A stretch of DNA of 54,720 bases from an uncultured Pelagibacteraceae bacterium (lineage in GTDB: Bacteria > Pseudomonadota > Alphaproteobacteria > Pelagibacterales > Pelagibacteraceae): contig CACENJ010000005.1 of the NCBI GenBank assembly GCA_902560855.1, positions 1 through 54,720 of the forward strand, in the 5' to 3' direction. The notes beneath the pieces are model-generated. The model saw only the letters and a list, made by a program, of their open reading frames with translations, was not told the DNA's origin and ran no database searches. A program made the translations under genes and the position numbers. Shown in pieces: positions 1 through 7,533 of this stretch (the first letter of the stretch is position 1; the number at the start of each line of letters is the position of its first letter).

Positions 1-69
1 TTCCACATTTATACATTCGGCGGCTTGAAGGAAACTAACAAGTGGTTGATGGAGAATAAATATGTCTAA
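1..69 (+). CDS. metF: 3' end of a probable methylenetetrahydrofolate reductase (partial)
   Basis: An open frame runs in from the left edge and stops at TAA 67-69. Its last 22 residues contain FHIYTFGGLKETNKWL, which resembles the C-terminal 'FHxYT(F/L)N' strand of the MTHFR TIM barrel. It overlaps the next gene by 8 bases, so the two are almost certainly one transcript. A reductase that interconverts 5,10-methylene- and 5-methyl-THF beside a GcvT-type demethylase makes metabolic sense. Only the tail is visible, so the assignment is tentative. Confidence 0.5.
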   Translation, partial: FHIYTFGGLKETNKWLMENKYV

Positions 70-1420
70 TGAATTTGATTATAGTAAAGTAAAACAAACA
101 ACATCGGTAGATCAATCTGATAGAAATGTACCTTATAATTTAAGACAAAGTGGACCAACAAAAGTTGAAATGTTGATTTCTACTAGAGTAAGAAAGAATG
201 CTTACTGGCATCTTTCAATGAAAGCGGGATGTTGGAGAGCTACTGTTTATAATAGGGTTTACCACCCAAGAGGATATGTTAAACCAGAAGATGGTGGAGC
301 AATGGTAGAATATGATGCTATTGTAAATCATGTTACTATGTGGAATGTAGCATGCGAAAGACAAATAAGAGTTAAAGGACCAGATGCAGAAAAATTTACT
401 GACTATGTAATAACAAGAGATGCTACTAAAATTTCACCAATGAGAGCAAGATATGTAATTTTATGTAATGCTTATGGTGGAGTATTAAATGATCCAATAC
501 TTTTAAGAATTTCTAAAGATGAGTTTTGGTTTAGTTTGTCAGATAGTGATATAGGACTTTATTTGCAAGGAGTAAACGCTGATGAAAGATTCAACGTTGA
601 AATTGATGAAATAGATGTTAGTCCAGTTCAAATTCAAGGTCCAAAATCAAAAGCTTTAATGAAAGATCTTTGTGGAGGCCAAGTTGATTTTGATAATATG
701 CCATTCTACGGATTAGCTGAAGCTAAAATTGGAGGAAGAGATTGTGTAATTTCTCAATCTGGATTTTCTGGTGAAGCTGGTTATGAAATTTATTTAAGAA
801 ATTCTCTTCTTTATGCCGAAGATATGTGGAATACAGTTCTTGAAAAAGGAAAAAATCACAATTTAATGGTTATTGCTCCTGCTCACCACAGAAGAATTCA
901 AGCTGGAATTCTTTCTTGGGGTCAAGATATGGACAACCAACATAATCCTTTTCAATGTAATTTGGGATACCAAGTTTCACTTTCTGGAAAAGGTGAATGG
1001 AATAAAAAAAGTGATTATGTAGGAAAAAAAGCTTTAGAAAAAATGAAATCTGATCTTAAAGCTGGAAAAAAACCATACAAACTTCAGTTGGTAGGTTTAG
1101 AATTAGGTGGCAAACCGATAGAGGAGTATGCTCCTGATTTTTGGTTAATTTCTGGTGAGAACGGAGGTGATCCTGTTGGTTTTATTACATCGCCTTGGTA
1201 TCACCCTGAAAAAAAACAAAATATTGCTATGGGATATGTTCCATTTGATGGAACTTTAAATACTAACGGATTTCCAAAAAATAAAGTGGGAACAAAATTT
1301 AAAGTTCACCTTCCTGAAAAATACTCAGATACTACTGGTCAACCTGTAGATGCTGTTGTGGTTGATATTCCATTTAAAGAGTCATTTAACGCCAATACAA
1401 GAGAAGTAGTTAAAGGATAA
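62..1420 (+). CDS. GcvT/DmdA-family folate-dependent aminomethyltransferase or demethylase
   Basis: A 452-aa soluble protein of the glycine-cleavage T-protein fold. The N-terminal GCV_T domain covers about residues 35-300 (VWNVACERQ-like WNVACERQIRVKGPDAEKF, then SQSGFSGEAGYEIYLRN), and the C-terminal barrel about 330-445. The opening 'STRVRKNAYWHLSMKAG...TVYN' is closer to the DMSP demethylase DmdA ('SRRLRKTPFF...TVYN' as I recall it) than to true GcvT. At 452 aa it is about 80 longer than DmdA. The family moves a methyl or methylene group from an N- or S-methylated substrate to tetrahydrofolate. Overlap with a probable metF supports a C1-demethylation role. The substrate (DMSP, dimethylglycine, sarcosine or another) cannot be read from the sequence, so no symbol is given. 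A hairpin follows the stop codon. Confidence 0.75.
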   Translation: MSNEFDYSKVKQTTSVDQSDRNVPYNLRQSGPTKVEMLISTRVRKNAYWHLSMKAGCWRATVYNRVYHPRGYVKPEDGGAMVEYDAIVNHVTMWNVACERQIRVKGPDAEKFTDYVITRDATKISPMRARYVILCNAYGGVLNDPILLRISKDEFWFSLSDSDIGLYLQGVNADERFNVEIDEIDVSPVQIQGPKSKALMKDLCGGQVDFDNMPFYGLAEAKIGGRDCVISQSGFSGEAGYEIYLRNSLLYAEDMWNTVLEKGKNHNLMVIAPAHHRRIQAGILSWGQDMDNQHNPFQCNLGYQVSLSGKGEWNKKSDYVGKKALEKMKSDLKAGKKPYKLQLVGLELGGKPIEEYAPDFWLISGENGGDPVGFITSPWYHPEKKQNIAMGYVPFDGTLNTNGFPKNKVGTKFKVHLPEKYSDTTGQPVDAVVVDIPFKESFNANTREVVKG

Positions 1421-1430
1421 AATTTTGTAT

Positions 1431-1454
1431 TAAGAGGGGATTTATCCCCTCTTA
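1431..1454 (+). terminator. GC-rich hairpin after the demethylase gene
   Basis: The inverted repeat AAGAGGGGAT-TT-ATCCCCTCTT lies 11 bases after the stop of the demethylase gene and 20 bases before the next start. It is the most G/C-rich perfect stem in its neighbourhood. No U-run follows directly ('ATAAGTTATAAATAG'), so it may be a weak terminator or an mRNA 3'-end stabiliser that separates the metF-demethylase transcript from the Yip1 gene. Confidence 0.55.
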
Positions 1455-1474
1455 TAAGTTATAAATAGTAATTA

Positions 1475-2023
1475 ATGTTTGCTGAATTCTTAAATATAAT
1501 TTTTTCGTCAATAAAATTAGATAAAAATCTTTACAAAAATAATAAAAACTTTGGTGAAGCCGCAATATATTTCGCTGGGTTAATAATGATTCTTGATGGT
1601 GTTGCAGGAGCGGTAGCGGCTAACACATTTGTAAAAACTTCCATTGGAGTTTCAGGATTAACTGCAATTTTTACATGGTTGGTTTGGGCAATATTCATTT
1701 ATGTAATAGGAGTAAAAATTTTTCCAGATAAAGAAACCACTGTTGTTCCTTTTAAAAAAGTTTTAATTGGTGTTGGTTACGCTCATGCTCCAGGGTTGAT
1801 AAGATTTTTTGCTGTTACTCCAGAGTTGGTAATACCAATTATTTTTCTTACACAATTTTGGATTTTTGCTTCCTTGATAATTTCAACAAAACAAATTTTA
1901 AATTTAAGATCTAATTTTAAATCTTTTGGAGTAGTTTTCTTATCTTTTTTAATAATTGCAATTGTTTCGGTTTCCTTTGTAATGAGTAGAATGGAAGCTC
2001 TACCAATAAGTTCATATAGCTAA
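1475..2023 (+). CDS. Yip1-domain integral membrane protein
   Basis: 182 aa with about five hydrophobic helices (roughly residues 28-50, 58-83, 95-115, 118-135 and 150-168). The N-terminal 'F..(I/L)FSSIKLDKNLYKNN' start and helix spacing fit the bacterial YIP1 family, small inner-membrane proteins of unknown function. It is transcribed towards the 55-aa CxxC gene and shares its last four bases (CTAA) with that gene's stop. The family call rests on helix pattern and composition rather than a diagnostic motif. Confidence 0.6.
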   Translation: MFAEFLNIIFSSIKLDKNLYKNNKNFGEAAIYFAGLIMILDGVAGAVAANTFVKTSIGVSGLTAIFTWLVWAIFIYVIGVKIFPDKETTVVPFKKVLIGVGYAHAPGLIRFFAVTPELVIPIIFLTQFWIFASLIISTKQILNLRSNFKSFGVVFLSFLIIAIVSVSFVMSRMEALPISSYS

Positions 2024-2187
2024 ATCGGAAATATAGTTTTTGAAGTTCTACAAGATTTGCAAATTTTAAATCCTGTTAAAATCAAATTCTGAGAAACGCT
2101 TTCATCTTCTTTTTTGCATTCTTCACAAAAATTATTTAAATCTTTTAAATCTTTTTCATTTATTTTTTTTTCCAGATCTTTAGTCAT
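2020..2187 (-). CDS. 55-aa protein with two CxxC pairs (zinc-ribbon-like)
   Basis: A short frame starting ATG at 2187, overlapping the upstream DUF3726-type gene by 8 bases (AATGACTAA). It encodes 55 residues ending SKTIFPI. It contains CEEC at about residues 21-24 and CKSC at about 43-46, the spacing of a small zinc ribbon or knuckle. The N-terminal half is Lys/Glu/Asp-rich. Translational coupling to the gene before it, and a four-base convergent overlap with the Yip1 gene, argue that it is a real last member of the M19 operon. Function unknown; a metal-dependent adaptor or redox partner is conceivable. Confidence 0.6.
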   Translation of the reverse strand: MTKDLEKKINEKDLKDLNNFCEECKKEDESVSQNLILTGFKICKSCRTSKTIFPI

Positions 2188-2791
2188 TATCTGTCAAGCC
2201 AGCACCTGCTGCGCCCTTTTTTAAACTTTCACTTTCTTTAACAAATGTTTCTTCAGATATTTTGTAAAGTTGATTCCATTCTTTTTCAGAAAAAGAATCT
2301 GAATTTTCTAAGAAACTTATAGAAGCTAAATTTGCTATATCGATGATATCTTTTTTTAATAAATTCGAAAAAATACTTATATTAAAATTTAGTAAGAATT
2401 GATTTTCATCTAATTTAAACATTAATCTTTTTCCAATAATTTCGGATGCCCTACTAACAAATGGTAAGAAAAGCAAAGGATATCCTAATTTTTCAAATTT
2501 TATTTCGCCTAAGCTTTCTAAAGATCTTATCTGATCTAAAAAGCTCATTCCCGAAATTATAGGACAAAATTGATATGTTTTTATTTTATTTTCTTTGTTA
2601 ACAAGTTTTAAATTTTCAAATTTTTTTTCTTTTTTTATATTATAATATTCAATTAAATTTTTTATTCCTGGTAAACCAAACATTTCGAGCATGCGGATAT
2701 TTTTTCCAACTTCTTCTGAAACACCCCAAGAATATCCAACCGCTTTACTCGCTCTTTTTGAAGTTGTTTCTATTTCGCTTAGAGATTTCAT
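2180..2791 (-). CDS. DUF3726-type conserved protein
   Basis: 203 aa, soluble, no signal peptide. The N-terminus 'SLSEIETTSKRASKAVGYSWGVSEEVGKNIRMLE' matches my memory of DUF3726 proteins ('sLnEieatslkAArGaGlpwGlAeEaa...'), a family of unknown function in marine proteobacteria. The C-terminus ends in a Gly/Ala-rich tail (KKGAAGAGLTDND), also seen in that family. Its start codon directly follows the stop of the 553-aa gene (TAAATG), so both are in one operon. No catalytic motif is recognisable. Confidence 0.6.
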   Translation of the reverse strand: MKSLSEIETTSKRASKAVGYSWGVSEEVGKNIRMLEMFGLPGIKNLIEYYNIKKEKKFENLKLVNKENKIKTYQFCPIISGMSFLDQIRSLESLGEIKFEKLGYPLLFLPFVSRASEIIGKRLMFKLDENQFLLNFNISIFSNLLKKDIIDIANLASISFLENSDSFSEKEWNQLYKISEETFVKESESLKKGAAGAGLTDND

Positions 2792-4453
2792 TTAATTTAA
2801 TGAATTATATATCCATTGATCATTATATTTTTTTAATTCATTTGGTAATGGAGCTCCCTGAAACATAGAAATTCTTAACCATTTGTCGGATCTTGGGTCA
2901 AATTTTATTGCGCCAAAAAAAGATAATTTTAATCTAAGCATATCAATAGGAACAATAGTGTTGCTTATTGTGTTATCTTGTATTTCTGAATAAGGAAATT
3001 TTTCAGTTATAAAAGCTCTTCTCACAACATGTCTGAGATGATTGTTATTAACTAAAAACTTATCAATAGTAGAGCTATTTTTTGATGTGGATAATGTCTC
3101 GTAAAGTTTTTTAATATCTCTTGCTATTGCTAAAGGTTGTTCTAAATCTCCACCTTTCTCTTCAAACCTATTAGCCAATCTTGGTTCTTCTTTATTTTTT
3201 GAAATAAACCAGAAATTCTGATTATTTTCTTTTTTTGAAAAATCTATTTTTAACATTTCAGAATATTTTTCTTCTAAAATTTTTTTTAAATCTTCTACAG
3301 TTCTATGTGTCGGAATATTAAAATATTTTTCTTCTTCGGAGCTCATTTGAGTTGTTAATGGATTAATAATATTATCATATGGTTCCATCATCAAAGAAAC
3401 TATATATTCTATACATTCTTCTCCTAAATTTTTTTCAATCCATAAGTATATTTTGTTAAACAAATAATATTCTGAAGAATTAAAATCATTTTCAATAAAT
3501 TTATTAAATTTATTTAAATCATTTAATAAACTGTTAATTTTTTTTTTTTGATATTCGCTATCAGTATTCCAAGAAGTGATGTTTTTAATTGATTTTTTAA
3601 AACAATTTTTAAACAATTCCATATCTTCTTTTTTTACATTTTTAATTTCTCTTATATTTTTTAAAGCATTTTCTCTCGCTAATATCCAATTATTTAGAAG
3701 GGTTGGATGATTGACTATAAAAGGAGCCATACCTAGTCCTGTGGAGTTTCCTATACCTAAATTTCTACTTATATCATCATTTAATTTAGTTGATTTTTTA
3801 GGATTTTTAAATTTTGCAATATGATTTACTTGGTCAAAAGTAAACTGTCTAACTAAATAAACTAACATCATTTCTAACCTAAATGGGCCATAAATTTCCT
3901 CCCTATTCTTAATTCTAAATCGATCAGCTAAACCAAATTTTCCAGATCCATAAACTGCTGTTGTTCTGTACAAATAACCAACTTTTGATAAAAATTTTAC
4001 ATCTGGTTGTTTTCCATCGCTTAAACTTTCTACTACATGATTGAATGCACGTATCGATTTATTTGCTCTCGACAAGGTAAGTTCTTTATAGGACAACCTT
4101 CCAATTTCTTGTTTAGGAACTTCAAATTTTAATCTTTCAATATCCTTTTTTGATGGAATTCCATCATATAAGGTAAATGCTGCGTCCCATTTTGTTGCGA
4201 TAACTCTATCTGATCTTTCGTTTTCATTAAGTTCATTTGCAAAACAAATTAACGAATAAACTCTTTTTTCTTTTCTTAAGGAATAAATTGCTGTTCCATA
4301 TCCTAATTCATTTAAATCAAATAAATCTTTTCTATATTCCCAATTTTTAAATTCTTTTAAAAAACTTCTTAAAAATGAAAGTTTTGATTGATGAAAAGAT
4401 CCTAATCTTGATAGTTTCATAATAATATTTGGATCTCTTAATTCTACTTGCAT
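2792..4453 (-). CDS. conserved protein of unknown function (553 aa)
   Basis: I do not recognise this protein. It is 553 aa, charged and soluble, without signal peptide or membrane segment. The most conserved-looking part is a glycine-rich stretch at about 231-250 (RNLGIGNSTGLGMAPFIVNH), preceded by 'YRTTAVYGSGKFGLADRF' (about 162-179) and 'FRLEMMLVYLVRQF' (191-204). The region about 260-400 is Lys/Asn-rich and looks like a helical linker. The C-terminus again looks folded (DMLRLKLSFFGAIKFDPRSDKWLRISMFQGAP). The start ATG overlaps the M19 gene's stop by one base (TAATG). Size and gene order suggest the main functional subunit of this operon, with the DUF3726-type and CxxC proteins as partners. 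Confidence 0.75.
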   Translation of the reverse strand: MQVELRDPNIIMKLSRLGSFHQSKLSFLRSFLKEFKNWEYRKDLFDLNELGYGTAIYSLRKEKRVYSLICFANELNENERSDRVIATKWDAAFTLYDGIPSKKDIERLKFEVPKQEIGRLSYKELTLSRANKSIRAFNHVVESLSDGKQPDVKFLSKVGYLYRTTAVYGSGKFGLADRFRIKNREEIYGPFRLEMMLVYLVRQFTFDQVNHIAKFKNPKKSTKLNDDISRNLGIGNSTGLGMAPFIVNHPTLLNNWILARENALKNIREIKNVKKEDMELFKNCFKKSIKNITSWNTDSEYQKKKINSLLNDLNKFNKFIENDFNSSEYYLFNKIYLWIEKNLGEECIEYIVSLMMEPYDNIINPLTTQMSSEEEKYFNIPTHRTVEDLKKILEEKYSEMLKIDFSKKENNQNFWFISKNKEEPRLANRFEEKGGDLEQPLAIARDIKKLYETLSTSKNSSTIDKFLVNNNHLRHVVRRAFITEKFPYSEIQDNTISNTIVPIDMLRLKLSFFGAIKFDPRSDKWLRISMFQGAPLPNELKKYNDQWIYNSLN

Positions 4454-5421
4454 TAATTTATTCCTTTATAAAAATTATACCAATTGTTTCCTAAAATTCC
4501 GTTTACTTCATTTTCATTAAAACCAATTTTTTTTAAACCTTTTTCCAAGTTATTAAATCCTCTTGCATCTAAAAACCAAGTAGGCTGATTTGGAAATCCA
4601 GCTTTTTCTTTTGATCCTTCTCCGTAATTTTTTTTTTTAGCCCAGGTGCCATTTCTCATCCATTCTACAACGGTATCTGGATGGTTAATACATAAGTCAG
4701 ATCCAATGCCTAAATTTTTCACACCCATTATCTCGGCTGTTTTAGCTGTCATTTCGCAAAAACTTTCTAAAGTACAATTAGATCCATCCTTTAAATGATG
4801 TGGATACAAAGACAAACCTAACATTCCACCACTCTTTGCTAAGGCCTTTAATAAATCATTTGATTTGTTTCTTATTGCATTGTGCCAAAAAGATGGGTTT
4901 GCATGTGTAATTGCTATGGGTTTTTTACTTATCTCAATCGCATCAAATGTACTTTTTTCAGCAGAATGAGACATATCAACTACTATGCCTACTCTATTCA
5001 TTTCATAGATCGCTTCTTTACCAAAGTTTGTAACTCCACTATCATTTTTTTCGTAGCAACCAGTAGCTAATAAAGATTGGTTATTGTAAGTTAGTTGCAT
5101 AAATCTGCACCCTTGTTCGTAAACCTTTTCAATTAAATTAATATCATCTTCAACTGGAGAACAGTTTTGAAAGCCAAAAAAGATTGCTGTTTTTCCTTCT
5201 TTCTTTGCTTTGTCAATATCAGAAAAACTTTTTCCTAAAAAAATTAAATCTGAATTTTCATTAAAATGATTTTTCCATGTATCTATTACTTTTTGAAGTT
5301 CATCGAAATCTTCATGGTATACGATTGTTGCATGGATAGCATCTAGGTCTGCTTCTCTATTAATTTTAAAAATTTCTCTAGACCAATTGCAATACTGTAA
5401 ATTATCAATTCTATATTTCAT
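4453..5421 (-). CDS. peptidase M19 (membrane dipeptidase) family protein, betaine-locus type
   Basis: 322 aa, TIM-barrel metallohydrolase of the renal dipeptidase family. Visible core: EGKTAIFFGFQN (about 75-86), RFMQLTYNNQSLLATGCYE (106-124), NRVGIVVDMSH (H152), ITHAN (H173), R184 and GIGSD (D242). The canonical N-terminal HxD is replaced (IDNLQY at 5-10) and the bridging Glu is Gln85, so a normal binuclear zinc site looks unlikely. The same changes occur, as I recall, in the M19 protein beside the Pseudomonas glycine-betaine/dimethylglycine genes (PA5396), which this protein closely resembles ('NxxLxGTGCYE...GFGREIVAEMNRVGV'). It is the first gene of a four-gene operon behind a good promoter with almost no 5' leader. 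Function: perhaps a hydrolase acting on an N-methylated compound; true dipeptidase activity is doubtful. Confidence 0.8.
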   Translation of the reverse strand: MKYRIDNLQYCNWSREIFKINREADLDAIHATIVYHEDFDELQKVIDTWKNHFNENSDLIFLGKSFSDIDKAKKEGKTAIFFGFQNCSPVEDDINLIEKVYEQGCRFMQLTYNNQSLLATGCYEKNDSGVTNFGKEAIYEMNRVGIVVDMSHSAEKSTFDAIEISKKPIAITHANPSFWHNAIRNKSNDLLKALAKSGGMLGLSLYPHHLKDGSNCTLESFCEMTAKTAEIMGVKNLGIGSDLCINHPDTVVEWMRNGTWAKKKNYGEGSKEKAGFPNQPTWFLDARGFNNLEKGLKKIGFNENEVNGILGNNWYNFYKGIN

Positions 5422-5430
5422 TTTAAAAAT

Positions 5431-5459
5431 ATTATATTTGTTTATTTATTAAGCGGCAA
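5431..5459 (-). promoter_or_regulatory. predicted sigma-70 promoter of the M19 operon
   Basis: On the minus strand TTGCCG (5459-5454), a 17-base spacer and a perfect TATAAT (5436-5431) sit in the 39-base gap upstream of the M19 gene. The -10 box ends 9 bases before the ATG at 5421, so the expected start of transcription leaves a leader of only 2-3 bases. This suggests a leaderless or nearly leaderless mRNA. Confidence 0.5.
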
Positions 5460-5460
5460 C

Positions 5461-6933
5461 TTAAGGTTTAAACTTATTATTATATAAAATTGTAAGTTCT
5501 TCTTCTAACTTTTCAAAAACATAACTCCAATCATTAAATTTCTTTTGCTTAATTATATTGATACTTGGATACCAGAAAGTTTTTTTATCATTAAAAAACC
5601 ATGGCCAATGATTGTTATAATTAAGCAAAAGATATGCTTTAATATTTAACATTCCACATAAATGAATTATCGATGTATCTACGGAAACAATTATATCAAG
5701 TTCTGTTAAGCATTTTGATAAGTCATAAAAATTTTTTTGTCCTAAATCTTCAATTGAATTAAAAGATTTAAATTCATTAGCTTCTTCAGGTTTTAATAAA
5801 GTCTGAAGTTTAAAAAATTTAAAATTTTTAAATTTAATAATTTTGCTAAATTTTTTTAATGGAATGCTTCTATATTTATCAGTAGGATAATTTGGATTAC
5901 CACACCATGCTAAACCGATGTTTAATTTATTTTTTGAAATATTTAGATTTTTTTCTGTTTCGTCATACTTTATAATTAATTTGGAGTATGGAACTTCTTT
6001 AAAATTTTGCAATTTCAATAATTTTGGAATATCACATAAAGGTAATTGAAAATCATAATCTTTTTCTTTTACCTCTTTGCTTGAAATTATATTTATATCT
6101 TTTTCTAAATTTTTGAATAATTTTTTAAGACCATTATACGTTGAAAAAGTAATATTTTTATTTTTTTTAGGTAAACAATTTAAAAATCTTGAAAATAACA
6201 TATTGTCACCATAACCACCATCACCATCTCCCCAAAAAAGAACTTTGCTATTTGATACTTCTTTTAAATCTTTTAGTTCTTTAATTGATTGGTATTTTTT
6301 ATTTTGATTTTTATTTTTCCATCTAGAGTCATAAAAAAAAAATCCTTTTTTATAATTTCCTAATTTAAGTTCACATAATGAAATATTCCATTTCAAACCA
6401 TGAAAATTTTCTTTTATTTCGAATGCTTTATATAAATATGTTAGAGCTTCTTTTGGTTTTCCAATTTTATAATAAAAAGTACCGAAATTATAATAGTTGA
6501 TATGATTATCTTTTTCTATTGATAATATTTCTTTATATAAAGTTATAACTTCATCAAATTTGTTTAGATCGTCTAAATTTTTGATTTTTAAATTTATAGT
6601 TTGAACTTTTTGTTTTGAATTGTTTGGAGTTAATCCTTCGCAAATATTTAATGAAGTTTGATATTTTTTCTTAAAAAAATTTAAAAACCCAAGTCCAATT
6701 TTATAATCAAAAGTCTCTTCAAATTTATAATTTTTTTTTAAAAAATCGTTAAGTTTATTTATTTTTTCTAACTTAATATATATTTGTACTAAATTAGAGA
6801 ATATAGAAGTTCTATCGGGAGTTAGTTCGTATGATTCTAAAAATTTTTTTTCTGCATTATCAAAATCTTCGTTGACTAGATAATTCAGACCTTCTGAAAA
6901 TATTTTTTTAGATTTTTCAAAGATATTATTCAA
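5461..6933 (-). CDS. TPR protein with C-terminal heptosyltransferase-like glycosyltransferase domain
   Basis: 490 aa. Residues about 5-210 form tetratricopeptide repeats (for example YYNFGTFYYKIGKPKEALTY). Residues about 335-480 form a GT-B domain of the GT9-like type found behind TPRs: GLAWCGNPNYPTDKYRSIPL, then DIIVSVDTSIIHLCGML, then HWPWF...TFWYPSINIIKQKKFNDW. Likely transfers a sugar to protein or a surface polymer. No ATG exists at the N-terminus. The only reasonable start is TTG at 6933 (in-frame stop a few codons upstream), with a TATAAT 4 bases before it and no Shine-Dalgarno. It lies upstream of the M19 promoter and is divergent from purE. Confidence 0.75.
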   Translation of the reverse strand: MNNIFEKSKKIFSEGLNYLVNEDFDNAEKKFLESYELTPDRTSIFSNLVQIYIKLEKINKLNDFLKKNYKFEETFDYKIGLGFLNFFKKKYQTSLNICEGLTPNNSKQKVQTINLKIKNLDDLNKFDEVITLYKEILSIEKDNHINYYNFGTFYYKIGKPKEALTYLYKAFEIKENFHGLKWNISLCELKLGNYKKGFFFYDSRWKNKNQNKKYQSIKELKDLKEVSNSKVLFWGDGDGGYGDNMLFSRFLNCLPKKNKNITFSTYNGLKKLFKNLEKDINIISSKEVKEKDYDFQLPLCDIPKLLKLQNFKEVPYSKLIIKYDETEKNLNISKNKLNIGLAWCGNPNYPTDKYRSIPLKKFSKIIKFKNFKFFKLQTLLKPEEANEFKSFNSIEDLGQKNFYDLSKCLTELDIIVSVDTSIIHLCGMLNIKAYLLLNYNNHWPWFFNDKKTFWYPSINIIKQKKFNDWSYVFEKLEEELTILYNNKFKP

Positions 6934-7038
6934 TTTAATTATAAAAGTTTAAATGCAGCTTTTAAAAATACTAAATTATTACAATTGTTACAACGTTATT
7001 TATTGAATAAAAAAAATATAAAATTAATATATAAATAA

Positions 7039-7530
7039 ATGCCAAAAGTATTATCCCAAAAAGTTTCCCTAGTAATGGGAAGCCAATCAGACTTTAAAAC
7101 CATGAAGTTATGCCAAAAAGTTCTTAAAATTTTAAAAGTTAAATTTGAAACAAAAATTATTTCTGCACATAGAACCCCCGACCGAATGTATAAATTTGCT
7201 AAAAATGCAAAAAAAAAAAATATAGCAGTAATTATAGCTGGCGCGGGTGGTTCGGCACACCTACCTGGTATGATCTCATCTTTGACGTCTATTCCTGTTT
7301 TGGGCGTCCCAATTGAAAGTAAAAAACTTAAAGGACTTGATAGTTTATTGTCCATCGCGCAAATGCCTAAAGGTATACCTGTAGGAACATTAGCCATAGG
7401 TGAGGATGGCGCAATTAATGCAGCTTTATTAGCAGCATCTATTATTGCAATTAATGATAAAAAAATTAAAAAAAATTTAGATTATTGGCGACAAAGCCAG
7501 AGTAAATCAGTAAAGAAAAAACCAATTTAA
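7039..7530 (+). CDS. purE: N5-carboxyaminoimidazole ribonucleotide mutase
   Basis: 163 aa, usual class I PurE length. Carries the phosphate-binding MGSQSD near the N-terminus, ISAHRTPDRM with the catalytic His, and the AGAGGSAHLPGM loop. Converts N5-CAIR (made by PurK) to CAIR in purine synthesis; cytoplasmic octamer. purK follows after three bases, so the two form an operon. The 105 bases upstream, shared with the divergent TPR-glycosyltransferase gene, hold an ACAATTGT palindrome (6981-6988) but no promoter I would defend. Confidence 0.97.
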   Translation: MPKVLSQKVSLVMGSQSDFKTMKLCQKVLKILKVKFETKIISAHRTPDRMYKFAKNAKKKNIAVIIAGAGGSAHLPGMISSLTSIPVLGVPIESKKLKGLDSLLSIAQMPKGIPVGTLAIGEDGAINAALLAASIIAINDKKIKKNLDYWRQSQSKSVKKKPI

Positions 7531-7533
7531 ATA

